NCBI GenBank assembly: GCA_001796935.1
Contig: MGNX01000020.1
Span: 1-6,760 of the forward strand
Origin: Chloroflexi bacterium RBG_16_60_22
GTDB lineage: Bacteria; Chloroflexota; Dehalococcoidia; Dehalococcoidales; RBG-16-60-22
Reading direction: 5' to 3'
Length of the DNA: 6,760 nt
A model generated the notes under the pieces. That model did not search any database. It saw nothing but the letters and a program-made list of their open reading frames with translations, and was not told the origin of the DNA. Positions 1 to 5,414 of this stretch are shown piece by piece. Position numbers and translations under genes: made by a program. Positions within the stretch are counted from its first letter, which is position 1; each line of letters begins with the position of its first letter.

Positions 1-860
1 CAGACTCCTTTGTCCGGGAGGTGCCGGAGGATGCCCAGGAAGTGCCCGTCCGCGGCATAGGCACGGCAGAGCCTCTCCCCGGGGGAGTCGCCGGGCTCCA
101 GCGGCAGGGGGCCGCCCTTCCGGATAGTATCTTCCGAGGCCTCGTTGACGACGACGGCCCGGAGGTGTTGCAGGATGGCATCCATCGGATAGAGATGGCG
201 CTCCCCGTGCCCGGACCGGAATGCCTCCTCCAGCTTATCCACGGACAGGGCATCGCCGATACGGAAAATACCGCAGCGGGTACGCTCCAGCTCCCTGAGG
301 TGGGCGCCGCAGTCCAGCGCCTCGCCGAGGTCATTAGCCAGCGAGCGGATATAGGTGCCCTTGCCGCACTCCACCTCCAGAGAGGCCAGCGGCGGCCGCC
401 AGGCGATAAGCTCCAGGCGGTGGACCTTGACCGGCCGGCTTTTCCGCTCGACGCTGACGCCGGCCCGCGCCAGCTGGTAGAGCGGCCGGCCCCGGTGCTT
501 GACGGCGCTGTACATCGGCGGGGTCTGCCGGATGGTGCCGCGGAAGGATGATAGGGCCTCTTCCAATCGGGCGCGGTCGATGCCGGAGGGGTCCCCCCGT
601 CGGGTCACCTTGCCGGCGGCGTCGTAGGTGTCCGTGGCGGTGCCCAGCTCGATGAGGGCCCGGTAGGTCTTGGTGTCGTCCACCAGGAACTCGACGAGGC
701 GCGTCGCTTTTCCCAGGCAGACCGGCAGGACGCCGGTGGCGTCCGGGTCGAGGGTGCCGGCATGTCCCACGCGCCGTTCCCCGCTGAGCCGCCGCACCTG
801 GGCGACGACGCTGAAAGAGGTGCGGCCCGCGGGCTTGTTGATGTTCAGTATGCCGTCCAA
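1..860 (-). CDS. truB: tRNA pseudouridine(55) synthase TruB (3' end cut by window edge)
   Basis: TruB isomerises U55 of the tRNA T-loop to pseudouridine in the cytoplasm. Reading the minus strand from 860 gives 286 uninterrupted codons. The N-terminus is MDGILNINKPAGRTSF, the family's opening motif. The catalytic loop GHAGTLDPDATG follows, with the nucleophilic Asp at residue 38. Further family motifs are KTYRA (about 64-68), TPPMYSAVKHRGRPLY and the GTYIRSLANDLGEAL block. These identify the gene confidently. Family proteins are usually about 290-310 aa, so only a short C-terminal piece lies beyond the edge. The start must be the TTG at 860-858, because an in-frame TAA lies at 872-870 and no ATG or GTG is available between. 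It is the last gene seen in the nusA-ylxR-infB-rbfA-truB series, separated from rbfA by a 140-nt spacer with a REP-like element. No U-rich terminator is visible in that spacer on this strand, so cotranscription with rbfA is likely (inference). Confidence 0.96.
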   Translation of the reverse strand, partial: MDGILNINKPAGRTSFSVVAQVRRLSGERRVGHAGTLDPDATGVLPVCLGKATRLVEFLVDDTKTYRALIELGTATDTYDAAGKVTRRGDPSGIDRARLEEALSSFRGTIRQTPPMYSAVKHRGRPLYQLARAGVSVERKSRPVKVHRLELIAWRPPLASLEVECGKGTYIRSLANDLGEALDCGAHLRELERTRCGIFRIGDALSVDKLEEAFRSGHGERHLYPMDAILQHLRAVVVNEASEDTIRKGGPLPLEPGDSPGERLCRAYAADGHFLGILRHLPDKGV

Positions 861-866
861 AATCGT

Positions 867-871
867 TCCTT
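867..871 (-). promoter_or_regulatory. Ribosome binding site deciding the TTG start of truB
   Basis: AAGGA is read on the minus strand six nucleotides before TTG 860-858. The in-frame TAA at 872-870 overlaps this Shine-Dalgarno, so no upstream in-frame start can be used. This fixes the unusual TTG initiation codon. Confidence 0.75.
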
Positions 872-881
872 ACCCAGTGAT

Positions 882-957
882 GTCATTGCGAGGAGCGTAG
901 CGACGAAGCAATCTCAAGACATTCCTGGAGATTGCTTCGCCTTCGGCTCGCAATGAC
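882..957. repeat. REP-like palindromic element, type A, between rbfA and truB
   Basis: An imperfect inverted repeat of 76 bp. The outer arms GTCATTGCGAG (882-892) and CTCGCAATGAC (947-957) pair perfectly over 11 bp. The inner arms CGAAGCAATCTC (904-915) and GAGATTGCTTCG (928-939) pair perfectly over 12 bp. The loop at 916-927 is 12 nt, and a partly mismatched segment lies between the arm pairs. No ORF or transposase is present. The sequence resembles short palindromic repeats scattered through many environmental bacterial genomes, including Dehalococcoidia (recalled resemblance, not searched). Its left end lies only 10 nt from the truB Shine-Dalgarno, so in the polycistronic mRNA it would form a strong hairpin just upstream of truB. 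It may stabilise mRNA or tune truB expression; this is inference. Confidence 0.85.
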
Positions 958-989
958 GGCCCCATTACCTCTACCATGACGGCCCCGTT
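953..989. repeat. Short direct repeat pair (ATGACGGCCCCRTT) at the end of the type A element
   Basis: Copy 1 at 953-966 (ATGACGGCCCCATT) and copy 2 at 976-989 (ATGACGGCCCCGTT) match at 13 of 14 positions, with starts 23 nt apart. Copy 1 overlaps the last five bases of the type A palindrome. Both copies lie on the same side of the element, so they are not a flanking target-site duplication. They may be a local duplication or the remnant of a second repeat end. Confidence 0.6.
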
Positions 990-1000
990 GCAAACGGTCG

Positions 1001-1354
1001 TTATGATTCGTGCTCGGCGTTGACCTGGTCGATGAGGCGCAGGATGCGGTCGCCGTGCTCGATGGAGTCGTCCCAGTGGAAGCTCAGCTCGGGGGTGCGC
1101 CGCATGTTCACCTTCCTGGCCAGCTCGGAGCGCAGGAAACCGGCGGCCGCGTTGAGTACTCCCAGCGTCTTTTCCTCTTCCTGCTTGCCGCCGATGCAGC
1201 TGACGAAGACCCTGGCGTACTTGAGGTCGGCGGTGGTGTTGACCTCGGTGACGGCGACGAACTCGCCGAGGCGGGGGTCCCGCAGCTGGTTATGGATAAG
1301 GTCGCTGACCTCCCGGCGAATGAGGTTATTTACCCGTTCGATGCGATGTGACAT
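1001..1354 (-). CDS. rbfA: 30S ribosome-binding factor RbfA
   Basis: RbfA is a small KH-type RNA-binding protein that acts late in 30S subunit maturation, near helix 1 of 16S rRNA. The product is 117 aa, a normal length for the family. Recognisable features are the N-terminal helix MSHRIERVNNLIRREVSDLI, the segment RDPRLGEFVAVTEVNTTADLKYARVFVS, and the C-terminal part with LRSELARKVNMRRTPELSFHWDDSIEHGDRI. The ATG at 1354-1352 opens directly on the conserved MSxRxxRVNxLI motif, and no better start is seen. It lies 19 nt after the infB stop, with a modest GGAA ribosome-binding site about 10 nt before the ATG. It ends with TAA at 1003-1001, and truB follows after the repeat-bearing spacer. The infB-rbfA-truB order is widely conserved and supports the call. 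Confidence 0.96.
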   Translation of the reverse strand: MSHRIERVNNLIRREVSDLIHNQLRDPRLGEFVAVTEVNTTADLKYARVFVSCIGGKQEEEKTLGVLNAAAGFLRSELARKVNMRRTPELSFHWDDSIEHGDRILRLIDQVNAEHES

Positions 1355-1373
1355 TAGACTTTGTTCCGAGGGG

Positions 1374-3221
1374 TTAGCCGGACTTTTCCATGCGGTAGAA
1401 TTCCAGGGTATCGCCGACCGCGAAGTCGTTGAAGTCCTTGACGCCGATGCCGCATTCGTAGCCGGCGGCCACCTCCTTGGCGTCGTCCTTGAAGCGCTTC
1501 AGGCTGCTCACCGTGGAATCGGCCAGCAGCTCTTTGCCCCGCCGCACCCGGACGGGGACATTGCGGGTCACCTTGCCATCGGTGACATAGACACCGACGA
1601 CCTTGGCGCCCTTGGCGGCCGGGAAGACCGCCCTGACTTCCGCCGTGCCGTCAATCACCTCGACGAAGGTTGGCTCCAGCATGCCCTTAAGCGCTTTATT
1701 GATGTCGTCGGCGAGGGTGTAAATCACGTCGTAGAAGCGGATGTCCACGGTACGGGCGGAGGCCAGCCGCCGCGCGCCTTCGTCGGCGGTAACGTTAAAC
1801 CCGATGATGAGACCCCTGGAGGCCGTCGCCAGCATGACGTCGCTCTCGCTGATATTGCCGGTGGCGGCATGGATAATCCTGACCTTGACCTCTTCCGTCG
1901 CCAGCTGCTCCAGCTGGCCCCTTATCGGTTCGATGCTGCCCTGGACGTCCGTCTTGAGGATGACGTTGAGCTCCTTCATCTTCCCGGCGCTTATCTGGTC
2001 GTAGAGGGTGTTGAGGTTGACGGACTTCTCGCCCCGGGCGGCGGATTTTTCCGCCTCGGCGATGTTCCTGGCTACCAGCGCCTGGGCGTGGCGCTCGTCG
2101 GTGACGGCCCTGAGGGTGTCCCCCACGAAGGGTACGCTGTTCAGGCCGAGCACCTCGGCCGGGGTGGAAGGGTCCGCCTTCTTGATGCGTTTGCCGATAT
2201 CGTTGAACATGGCCCTCACGCGGCCCCAGGTGCGGCCCACGACGACGGTATCACCCTCTTTGAGAGTACCGGTCTGTATCAGCACCGTGGCCAGCGGCCC
2301 GCGGTTCTTGTCCATCTCCGCTTCGATGACGACCCCGGCGGCGGGCTGGTTGGGGTTGGCCTTGAGCTCTTCCATCTCCGCCACCAGGAGCACGCTCTCC
2401 AGGAGCTCCGGGATGCCGATTTTTTCCTTGGCGGAGATTTCCACGCCGACGGTCTGCCCGCCCCATTCCTCCAGGACGAGACCGGCGTCCGCCAGCTGCT
2501 GTTTTACCAGGTTGACGTTGGCGTTTTCTTTATCGATTTTGTTGATGGCCACCACGATGGGTACCTCGGCGGCGCGGGCGTGGTTAATCGCCTCGATGGT
2601 CTGGGGCATCACGCCGTCGTCGGCGGCCACCACCAGGATGGTGATGTCCGTGATGTTGGCGCCGTGGGCCCGCATCGCCGTGAAGGCCTCGTGGCCGGGG
2701 GTATCCAGGAAGGTAATCTTTTGGCCGCTGATGGTGGCCTGGTAGGCGCCGATGTGCTGGGTGATGCCGCCGGCCTCGGAGTCCACCACGTTGGTCTGCC
2801 GGATGGCGTCGAGCAATTTCGTCTTGCCGTGGTTGACGTGCCCCATGACCGTTACCACCGGGGGCCGCGGCTGGAGGTTCTCCGCCTCGGCGGTGTAGAG
2901 CTTCTTGAGCTTCTTGCTCTCCTCGGCGGCGGTGGCCAGCTGCTTTTCCTTGAGCGGCTGGAGGTGCGGCTGGAAACCGAGCCCGGTGATGATGGGGGCG
3001 GCCGTATCGTAGTCGATAATCTGGTTGATGTTGGCCATGATGCCGTTGCGCATCAGCTGCTTGATAATCTGGATGGAGTCCACCTGCAGGAGGTCGGCCA
3101 GTTGCCGCACACCCACGGAGCGCGGGATATTTATCACCGGCACCTTGGGCTTGGCCGGTTCCCTGGCGGCTTTTTCCGCCTTGGGCTCGACGGTATTTTC
3201 CTGTTTGCTGGCTTTGGCCAC
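1374..3221 (-). CDS. infB: Translation initiation factor IF-2 (short form)
   Basis: IF-2 is the GTPase that brings fMet-tRNA to the 30S P site and promotes 50S joining. The 615-aa product has a short basic/acidic linker (about 1-30), one IF2_N domain (about 33-83, VGVRQLADLLQVDSIQIIK), and the G domain (about 119-285). Domain II (about 295-380) and the C-terminal C1/C2 domains follow; C2 ends KDFNDFAVGDTLEFYRM. G motifs are G1 GHVNHGKT (127-134), G2 GGIT (151-154), G3 DTPGH (173-177, catalytic His177), G4 NKID (227-230) and G5 SAK (263-265). The fourth G1 residue is Asn130, where IF-2 and EF-Tu normally have Asp; the AAC codon is clear in the DNA. The protein lacks the long N-terminal extension of enterobacterial IF-2. 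The start is GTG 3221-3219, preceded by AAAGGAG (3235-3229) at a 7-nt spacing. The G of this GTG is also the last base of the ylxR TAG stop, implying translational coupling. Confidence 0.98.
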   Translation of the reverse strand: MAKASKQENTVEPKAEKAAREPAKPKVPVINIPRSVGVRQLADLLQVDSIQIIKQLMRNGIMANINQIIDYDTAAPIITGLGFQPHLQPLKEKQLATAAEESKKLKKLYTAEAENLQPRPPVVTVMGHVNHGKTKLLDAIRQTNVVDSEAGGITQHIGAYQATISGQKITFLDTPGHEAFTAMRAHGANITDITILVVAADDGVMPQTIEAINHARAAEVPIVVAINKIDKENANVNLVKQQLADAGLVLEEWGGQTVGVEISAKEKIGIPELLESVLLVAEMEELKANPNQPAAGVVIEAEMDKNRGPLATVLIQTGTLKEGDTVVVGRTWGRVRAMFNDIGKRIKKADPSTPAEVLGLNSVPFVGDTLRAVTDERHAQALVARNIAEAEKSAARGEKSVNLNTLYDQISAGKMKELNVILKTDVQGSIEPIRGQLEQLATEEVKVRIIHAATGNISESDVMLATASRGLIIGFNVTADEGARRLASARTVDIRFYDVIYTLADDINKALKGMLEPTFVEVIDGTAEVRAVFPAAKGAKVVGVYVTDGKVTRNVPVRVRRGKELLADSTVSSLKRFKDDAKEVAAGYECGIGVKDFNDFAVGDTLEFYRMEKSG

Positions 3222-3514
3222 TATTCAGCTCCTTTAATCAGCTCCTGCCCCTGCCGGGCAAGCCTTTCACGGTTGGCCGCCGTCAGGCTGCCCCGCAGGG
3301 TATGCTCCAGCTGCCTGCCCCGCAGCGCCTTTTCCCAGCACCCCGGGTCCGGGCAGAGGTAGGCGCCCCGCCCCTCCTTTTTACCGGAGGTATCTATCTC
3401 AATGTCACCCCCGCGGGTGCACACCAGGCGGACGAGCTCGCGCTTGGCCCGGGTCTGCCGGCAGGCCACGCAGGTCCGCTGCGGCACCGGCCGGGGGCTA
3501 GTATTCCTCTTCAT
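3221..3514 (-). CDS. ylxR: YlxR-family RNA-binding protein (DUF448)
   Basis: This is a small basic protein of 97 aa from the YlxR/DUF448 family, a nucleoid- or RNA-associated protein encoded between nusA and infB in many bacteria. Family hallmarks are RTCVACRQTRAKRELVRLV (about 13-31) and GRGAYLCPDPGCWEKAL (about 48-64). The paired cysteines (CVAC, and C-x5-C in LCPDPGC) are typical of many members. Its start ATG (3514-3512) lies inside the nusA 3' end, a 17-nt overlap in a different frame. The AGGAGG preceding it abuts the ATG with no spacer, so efficient initiation may depend on ribosomes terminating on nusA (inference). Its last codons contain the infB Shine-Dalgarno. The exact biochemical role is less settled than for its neighbours. 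Confidence 0.93.
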   Translation of the reverse strand: MKRNTSPRPVPQRTCVACRQTRAKRELVRLVCTRGGDIEIDTSGKKEGRGAYLCPDPGCWEKALRGRQLEHTLRGSLTAANRERLARQGQELIKGAE

Positions 3515-4964
3515 CCTCCTCGACGGTGAAGTCGCGGCGGGCCTTCCTGGCCTTCACGCCTTCCTCGCTGGTATCTTTGGTGTAGGCGCCCTTCTTTTTC
3601 TTCTTGGTCTTACCCGCCTTGGCGGGGGCCTTGGCGCGCCGCGGCGCCATGATGTCTTCGGCGAAGCGCAGCTGCGGCTTGCCCTCGGCTTCCGCCGGTT
3701 CGAGCACGATGGGCGGCGGGACAAGTTCCACCTCGGCGACCGGCTCGCCTTCCTCGGCGGCCTCCTCAACGGTCGGCTCCTCGGCCAGCTCCAGCGGTTC
3801 GAGCTCCGCCATGATTTCTTCAGGCAGCGCCTCGGGGGCCGGCTCCGCGGCGGCGCCGACCTCCGCGGCTTCGGCCGCTAACTCCCCTTCAGGGGGTGCG
3901 GCCGTCTTGGACGCTTCAATCCTCTCAGCCTCGGCCATCGCTGCGCTCTTGATATCGATGCGCCAGCCGGTGAGCTTGGCGGCCAGACGGGCGTTCTGCC
4001 CCTCTTTGCCGATGGCCAGAGAGAGCTGCCTGTCCGGGACGATGACGGTGGCTGCCTGGTCGTCCCGGTTCAGCTCGACGTTGATGATGTGGGCCGGGCT
4101 GAGCGCGTTGGCGATGAAGGCGGCCGTATCGGGGCTCCACTGGACGACGTCGATTTTCTCGCCGGAGAGCTCGCTGACGATGTTCTGTATCCTGATGCCG
4201 CGCAGGCCGACGCAGCACCCGACGGGGTCGATGCCTTCCTGCTTGGCGGCCACGGCTATCTTGCTGCGGAACCCGGCCTCCCGGGAAATCGACTTTATTT
4301 CGACGGTGCCGTTAAAGACCTCCGGGACCTCCAGCTCGAAGAGCCGGCGCAGCAGGTCCGGGTGAGAGCGGGACACGATAACCCGGGGCCCTTTGCTGGT
4401 GCGGGCCACCTGTAGCAGCACCACCTTGAGGCGCTGGCCGATGCGGTAACGCTCGGTGCGCACCTGCTCGGCGGCCGGTAGTACGGCCTCGGTCCGGCCG
4501 AGCTCGATGTAGGCCTGCCCCATCTCGAAGCGCTGGACGACCCCGCTGACCACTTCCCCCTCCCGGTCGGCGAACTCCTCGAAGATGGCACTGTGCTCGG
4601 CTTCGTGGAGGCGCTGCAGGATGACCTGCTTGGCGGTCTGGGCGGCGATGCGCCCGGCATTGGCCGGGGTGGCCTCGACCATGATGGCGTCGCCCAGCTG
4701 CGCGTCCTCCTTGAGCTTCCTGGCGTCTTCCAGGGAAATCTCGAAGCGTGCTTCAGCCGGTTTTTCCACCACGGTCTTTTCGGCCCATACCTCGACCTTG
4801 CCACTGTTGGGGTTAATCTTGACGGCGATATTCTGGCTGGAGGCGAAGTTGTCCTTCTTGTAGGCCGATGCCAGCGCTGCCTCCACGGCGGTCAGGACCA
4901 CATCCTTGGGCAGGTTCTTCTCCGCCGAGAGCTGGGTTATGGCGAGCAAGAAATCGCTCTTCAT
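3498..4964 (-). CDS. nusA: Transcription termination/antitermination factor NusA
   Basis: NusA binds RNA polymerase and nascent RNA, and modulates pausing, intrinsic termination and antitermination. The 488-aa product has an N-terminal polymerase-binding domain (about 1-130, opening MKSDFLLAITQLSAEKNLPK) and an S1 domain (about 134-200). Two KH domains follow: KH1 (about 230-300) with the GLRG loop in DPVGCCVGLRGIRIQ, and KH2 (about 301-345) with the GKEG loop in LSLAIGKEGQNARLAAKLTGW. After residue 345 comes an acidic Ala/Glu/Pro-rich stretch (about 355-430). A Lys-rich patch (KTKKKKKG, 452-459) and a terminal acidic run (EEDEEE, 482-487) complete the tail. No enterobacterial-type acidic repeat domains are recognised. 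The ATG 4964-4962 begins the conserved N-terminus. The only strong upstream Shine-Dalgarno, GGAGG (4982-4978), is 13 nt away and sits in a small hairpin. rimP, the usual upstream neighbour, is absent here; nusA appears to head the operon. Confidence 0.97.
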   Translation of the reverse strand: MKSDFLLAITQLSAEKNLPKDVVLTAVEAALASAYKKDNFASSQNIAVKINPNSGKVEVWAEKTVVEKPAEARFEISLEDARKLKEDAQLGDAIMVEATPANAGRIAAQTAKQVILQRLHEAEHSAIFEEFADREGEVVSGVVQRFEMGQAYIELGRTEAVLPAAEQVRTERYRIGQRLKVVLLQVARTSKGPRVIVSRSHPDLLRRLFELEVPEVFNGTVEIKSISREAGFRSKIAVAAKQEGIDPVGCCVGLRGIRIQNIVSELSGEKIDVVQWSPDTAAFIANALSPAHIINVELNRDDQAATVIVPDRQLSLAIGKEGQNARLAAKLTGWRIDIKSAAMAEAERIEASKTAAPPEGELAAEAAEVGAAAEPAPEALPEEIMAELEPLELAEEPTVEEAAEEGEPVAEVELVPPPIVLEPAEAEGKPQLRFAEDIMAPRRAKAPAKAGKTKKKKKGAYTKDTSEEGVKARKARRDFTVEEDEEEY

Positions 4965-4965
4965 C

Positions 4966-4985
4966 TTCGGATTCTAACCTCCGAA
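4966..4985 (-). promoter_or_regulatory. Hairpin overlapping the nusA Shine-Dalgarno
   Basis: On the minus strand TTCGGA (4985-4980) and TCCGAA (4971-4966) form a 6-bp inverted repeat around an 8-nt loop (GGTTAGAA). The GGAGG ribosome-binding sequence (4982-4978) spans the stem and loop, and the stem ends one nucleotide before the ATG. Folding would partly occlude initiation, or alternatively shorten the effective 13-nt distance between the Shine-Dalgarno and the start. The symmetry is seen directly; regulation is inferred. Confidence 0.5.
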
Positions 4986-5000
4986 TAAATTAGTCCAGTA

Positions 5001-5029
5001 ATTAAAAAAGTGGGAATCAAACCCACTTT
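5001..5029 (-). terminator. Intrinsic-terminator-like hairpin in the nusA leader (candidate attenuator)
   Basis: Read on the minus strand, AAAGTGGG (5029-5022) and CCCACTTT (5014-5007) form a perfect 8-bp stem with a 7-nt loop, TTTGATT. Six T residues (5009-5004, three of them in the stem) follow, and then AATT interrupts the tract. It lies about 25 nt after the predicted start of transcription and about 37 nt before the nusA ATG, so it would act on the operon's own transcript. A weak stem with an interrupted U-tract is the class of terminator that NusA stimulates in Bacillus subtilis. The stem-loop also resembles a tRNA T-arm, but no tRNA can be built around it. Confidence 0.65.
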
Positions 5030-5059
5030 ACACCCTACAATCTTCACTTTGCCAGAATG

Positions 5060-5088
5060 AGTATAACACTTTTTTTTAAGGGATGCAA
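5060..5088 (-). promoter_or_regulatory. Sigma70-type promoter for the nusA operon
   Basis: Minus-strand -35 TTGCAT (5088-5083) and -10 TATACT (5065-5060) are separated by exactly 17 bp. The -10 box matches TATAAT at 5 of 6 positions and is preceded by TG at 5068-5067, giving an extended -10 motif. The -35 box is weak (TTG only). The DNA just upstream (5089-5130) is strongly AT-rich and could act as an UP element. Transcription would start near 5053, leaving a leader of about 89 nt that holds both hairpins described above. Confidence 0.7.
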
Positions 5089-5138
5089 GATAAAATGAAT
5101 TAAAATTGGCCGCGTTTTTATTATTTTATAAGCCTGCC

Positions 5139-5157
5139 GGGGTGCGTGCCACACCCC
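5139..5157. repeat. Small GC-rich inverted repeat
   Basis: GGGGTG (5139-5144) and CACCCC (5152-5157) form a 6-bp stem with a 7-nt loop. No T-run follows on either strand, so it does not look like a terminator. It lies upstream of the nusA promoter and may be part of the repeat-rich intergenic block. Confidence 0.35.
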
Positions 5158-5185
5158 CTTTGTCCCCCTCTCAGCTTTGCCCCAC

Positions 5186-5258
5186 ATGTCATTCTGAGGA
5201 ACGAAGTGACGAAAGAATCCCTACCGCTTTAGACCCTTCGCTACGCTCAGGGTGACAT
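5186..5258. repeat. REP-like palindromic element, type B
   Basis: Outer arms ATGTCATTCTGAG (5186-5198) and CTCAGGGTGACAT (5246-5258) are inverted over 13 positions. The two non-Watson-Crick positions become U-G wobble pairs in plus-strand RNA. An inner pair ACCCT (5233-5237) and AGGGT (5249-5253) gives an alternative stem. Over its first 34 bases the left half matches the type A element at 26 positions, so the two belong to one superfamily. It is 73 bp against 76 bp for type A, and has no coding content. It lies between two divergent promoters, in contrast to the intra-operon type A copy. Confidence 0.75.
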
Positions 5259-5265
5259 GGATTAA

Positions 5266-5285
5266 GCACTTTTAGGGCAAAGTGC
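5266..5285. repeat. Inverted repeat next to the type B element
   Basis: GCACTTT (5266-5272) and AAAGTGC (5279-5285) form a perfect 7-bp stem with a 6-nt loop. The downstream sequence is CCCCCT on the plus strand, and neither strand has a U-tract. A terminator is therefore not supported. Confidence 0.45.
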
Positions 5286-5302
5286 CCCCTCTCGCTGTCG
5301 CA

Positions 5303-5414
5303 CTCCCCCTTTAAGGGTGGGGGTGATTAAATCCCTCTCTATCTCCCTTTAATAAAGGGAGACGACCCATCGTCTAAAGTATTGTCCCCCTTTGGAAAAG
5401 GGGGAGCAAGGGGG
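5303..5414. repeat. Array of three related CCCTTT-cored palindromes
   Basis: Three palindromes start about 40 bp apart. Unit 1 (5304-5323) has CCCCC and GGGGG arms around a TTTAAGGGT core. Unit 2 (5342-5362) has perfect 9-bp arms TCTCCCTTT and AAAGGGAGA with a 3-nt loop. Unit 3 (5385-5405) has perfect 9-bp arms TCCCCCTTT and AAAGGGGGA with a 3-nt loop, followed by a further GGGGGA at 5410-5415. All share the CYCCCTTT half-site. No ORF is credible here. They look like degenerate members of a palindromic repeat family; function is unknown. Confidence 0.6.

Noticed and set aside
21..551. Plus-strand open frame of 176 codons at the left edge.
   Set aside because: It is antisense to truB, whose catalytic and structural motifs are intact on the minus strand.
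882..957. Intrinsic terminator between rbfA and truB.
   Set aside because: The hairpin is strong, but no U-tract follows on the minus strand and truB continues directly after it, so readthrough is expected.
1020..3362. A 780-codon open frame on the plus strand, antisense to rbfA, infB and ylxR.
   Set aside because: The opposite strand encodes three clearly recognisable proteins with intact motifs. The plus frame has no recognisable domain and is rich in His, Asp, Gly and Val, as expected for a shadow of high-GC coding DNA.
3604..4365. Plus-strand open frame of 253 codons within nusA.
   Set aside because: Ser/Ala-rich low-complexity translation opposite the conserved KH and tail region of nusA; a codon-bias shadow.
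5004..5053. Possible tRNA or tRNA remnant: GTGGG-TTTGATT-CCCAC looks like a T-arm.
   Set aside because: The loop has T instead of the conserved C56. The 3' side is a T-run rather than an acceptor strand, and no D-arm, anticodon arm or acceptor partner is found upstream. A terminator hairpin explains it better.
5342..5405. The two perfect 9-bp hairpins as transcription terminators for the divergent genes.
   Set aside because: Neither is followed by a T-run in either direction, and both lie upstream of the divergent genes' promoters, not after any gene.
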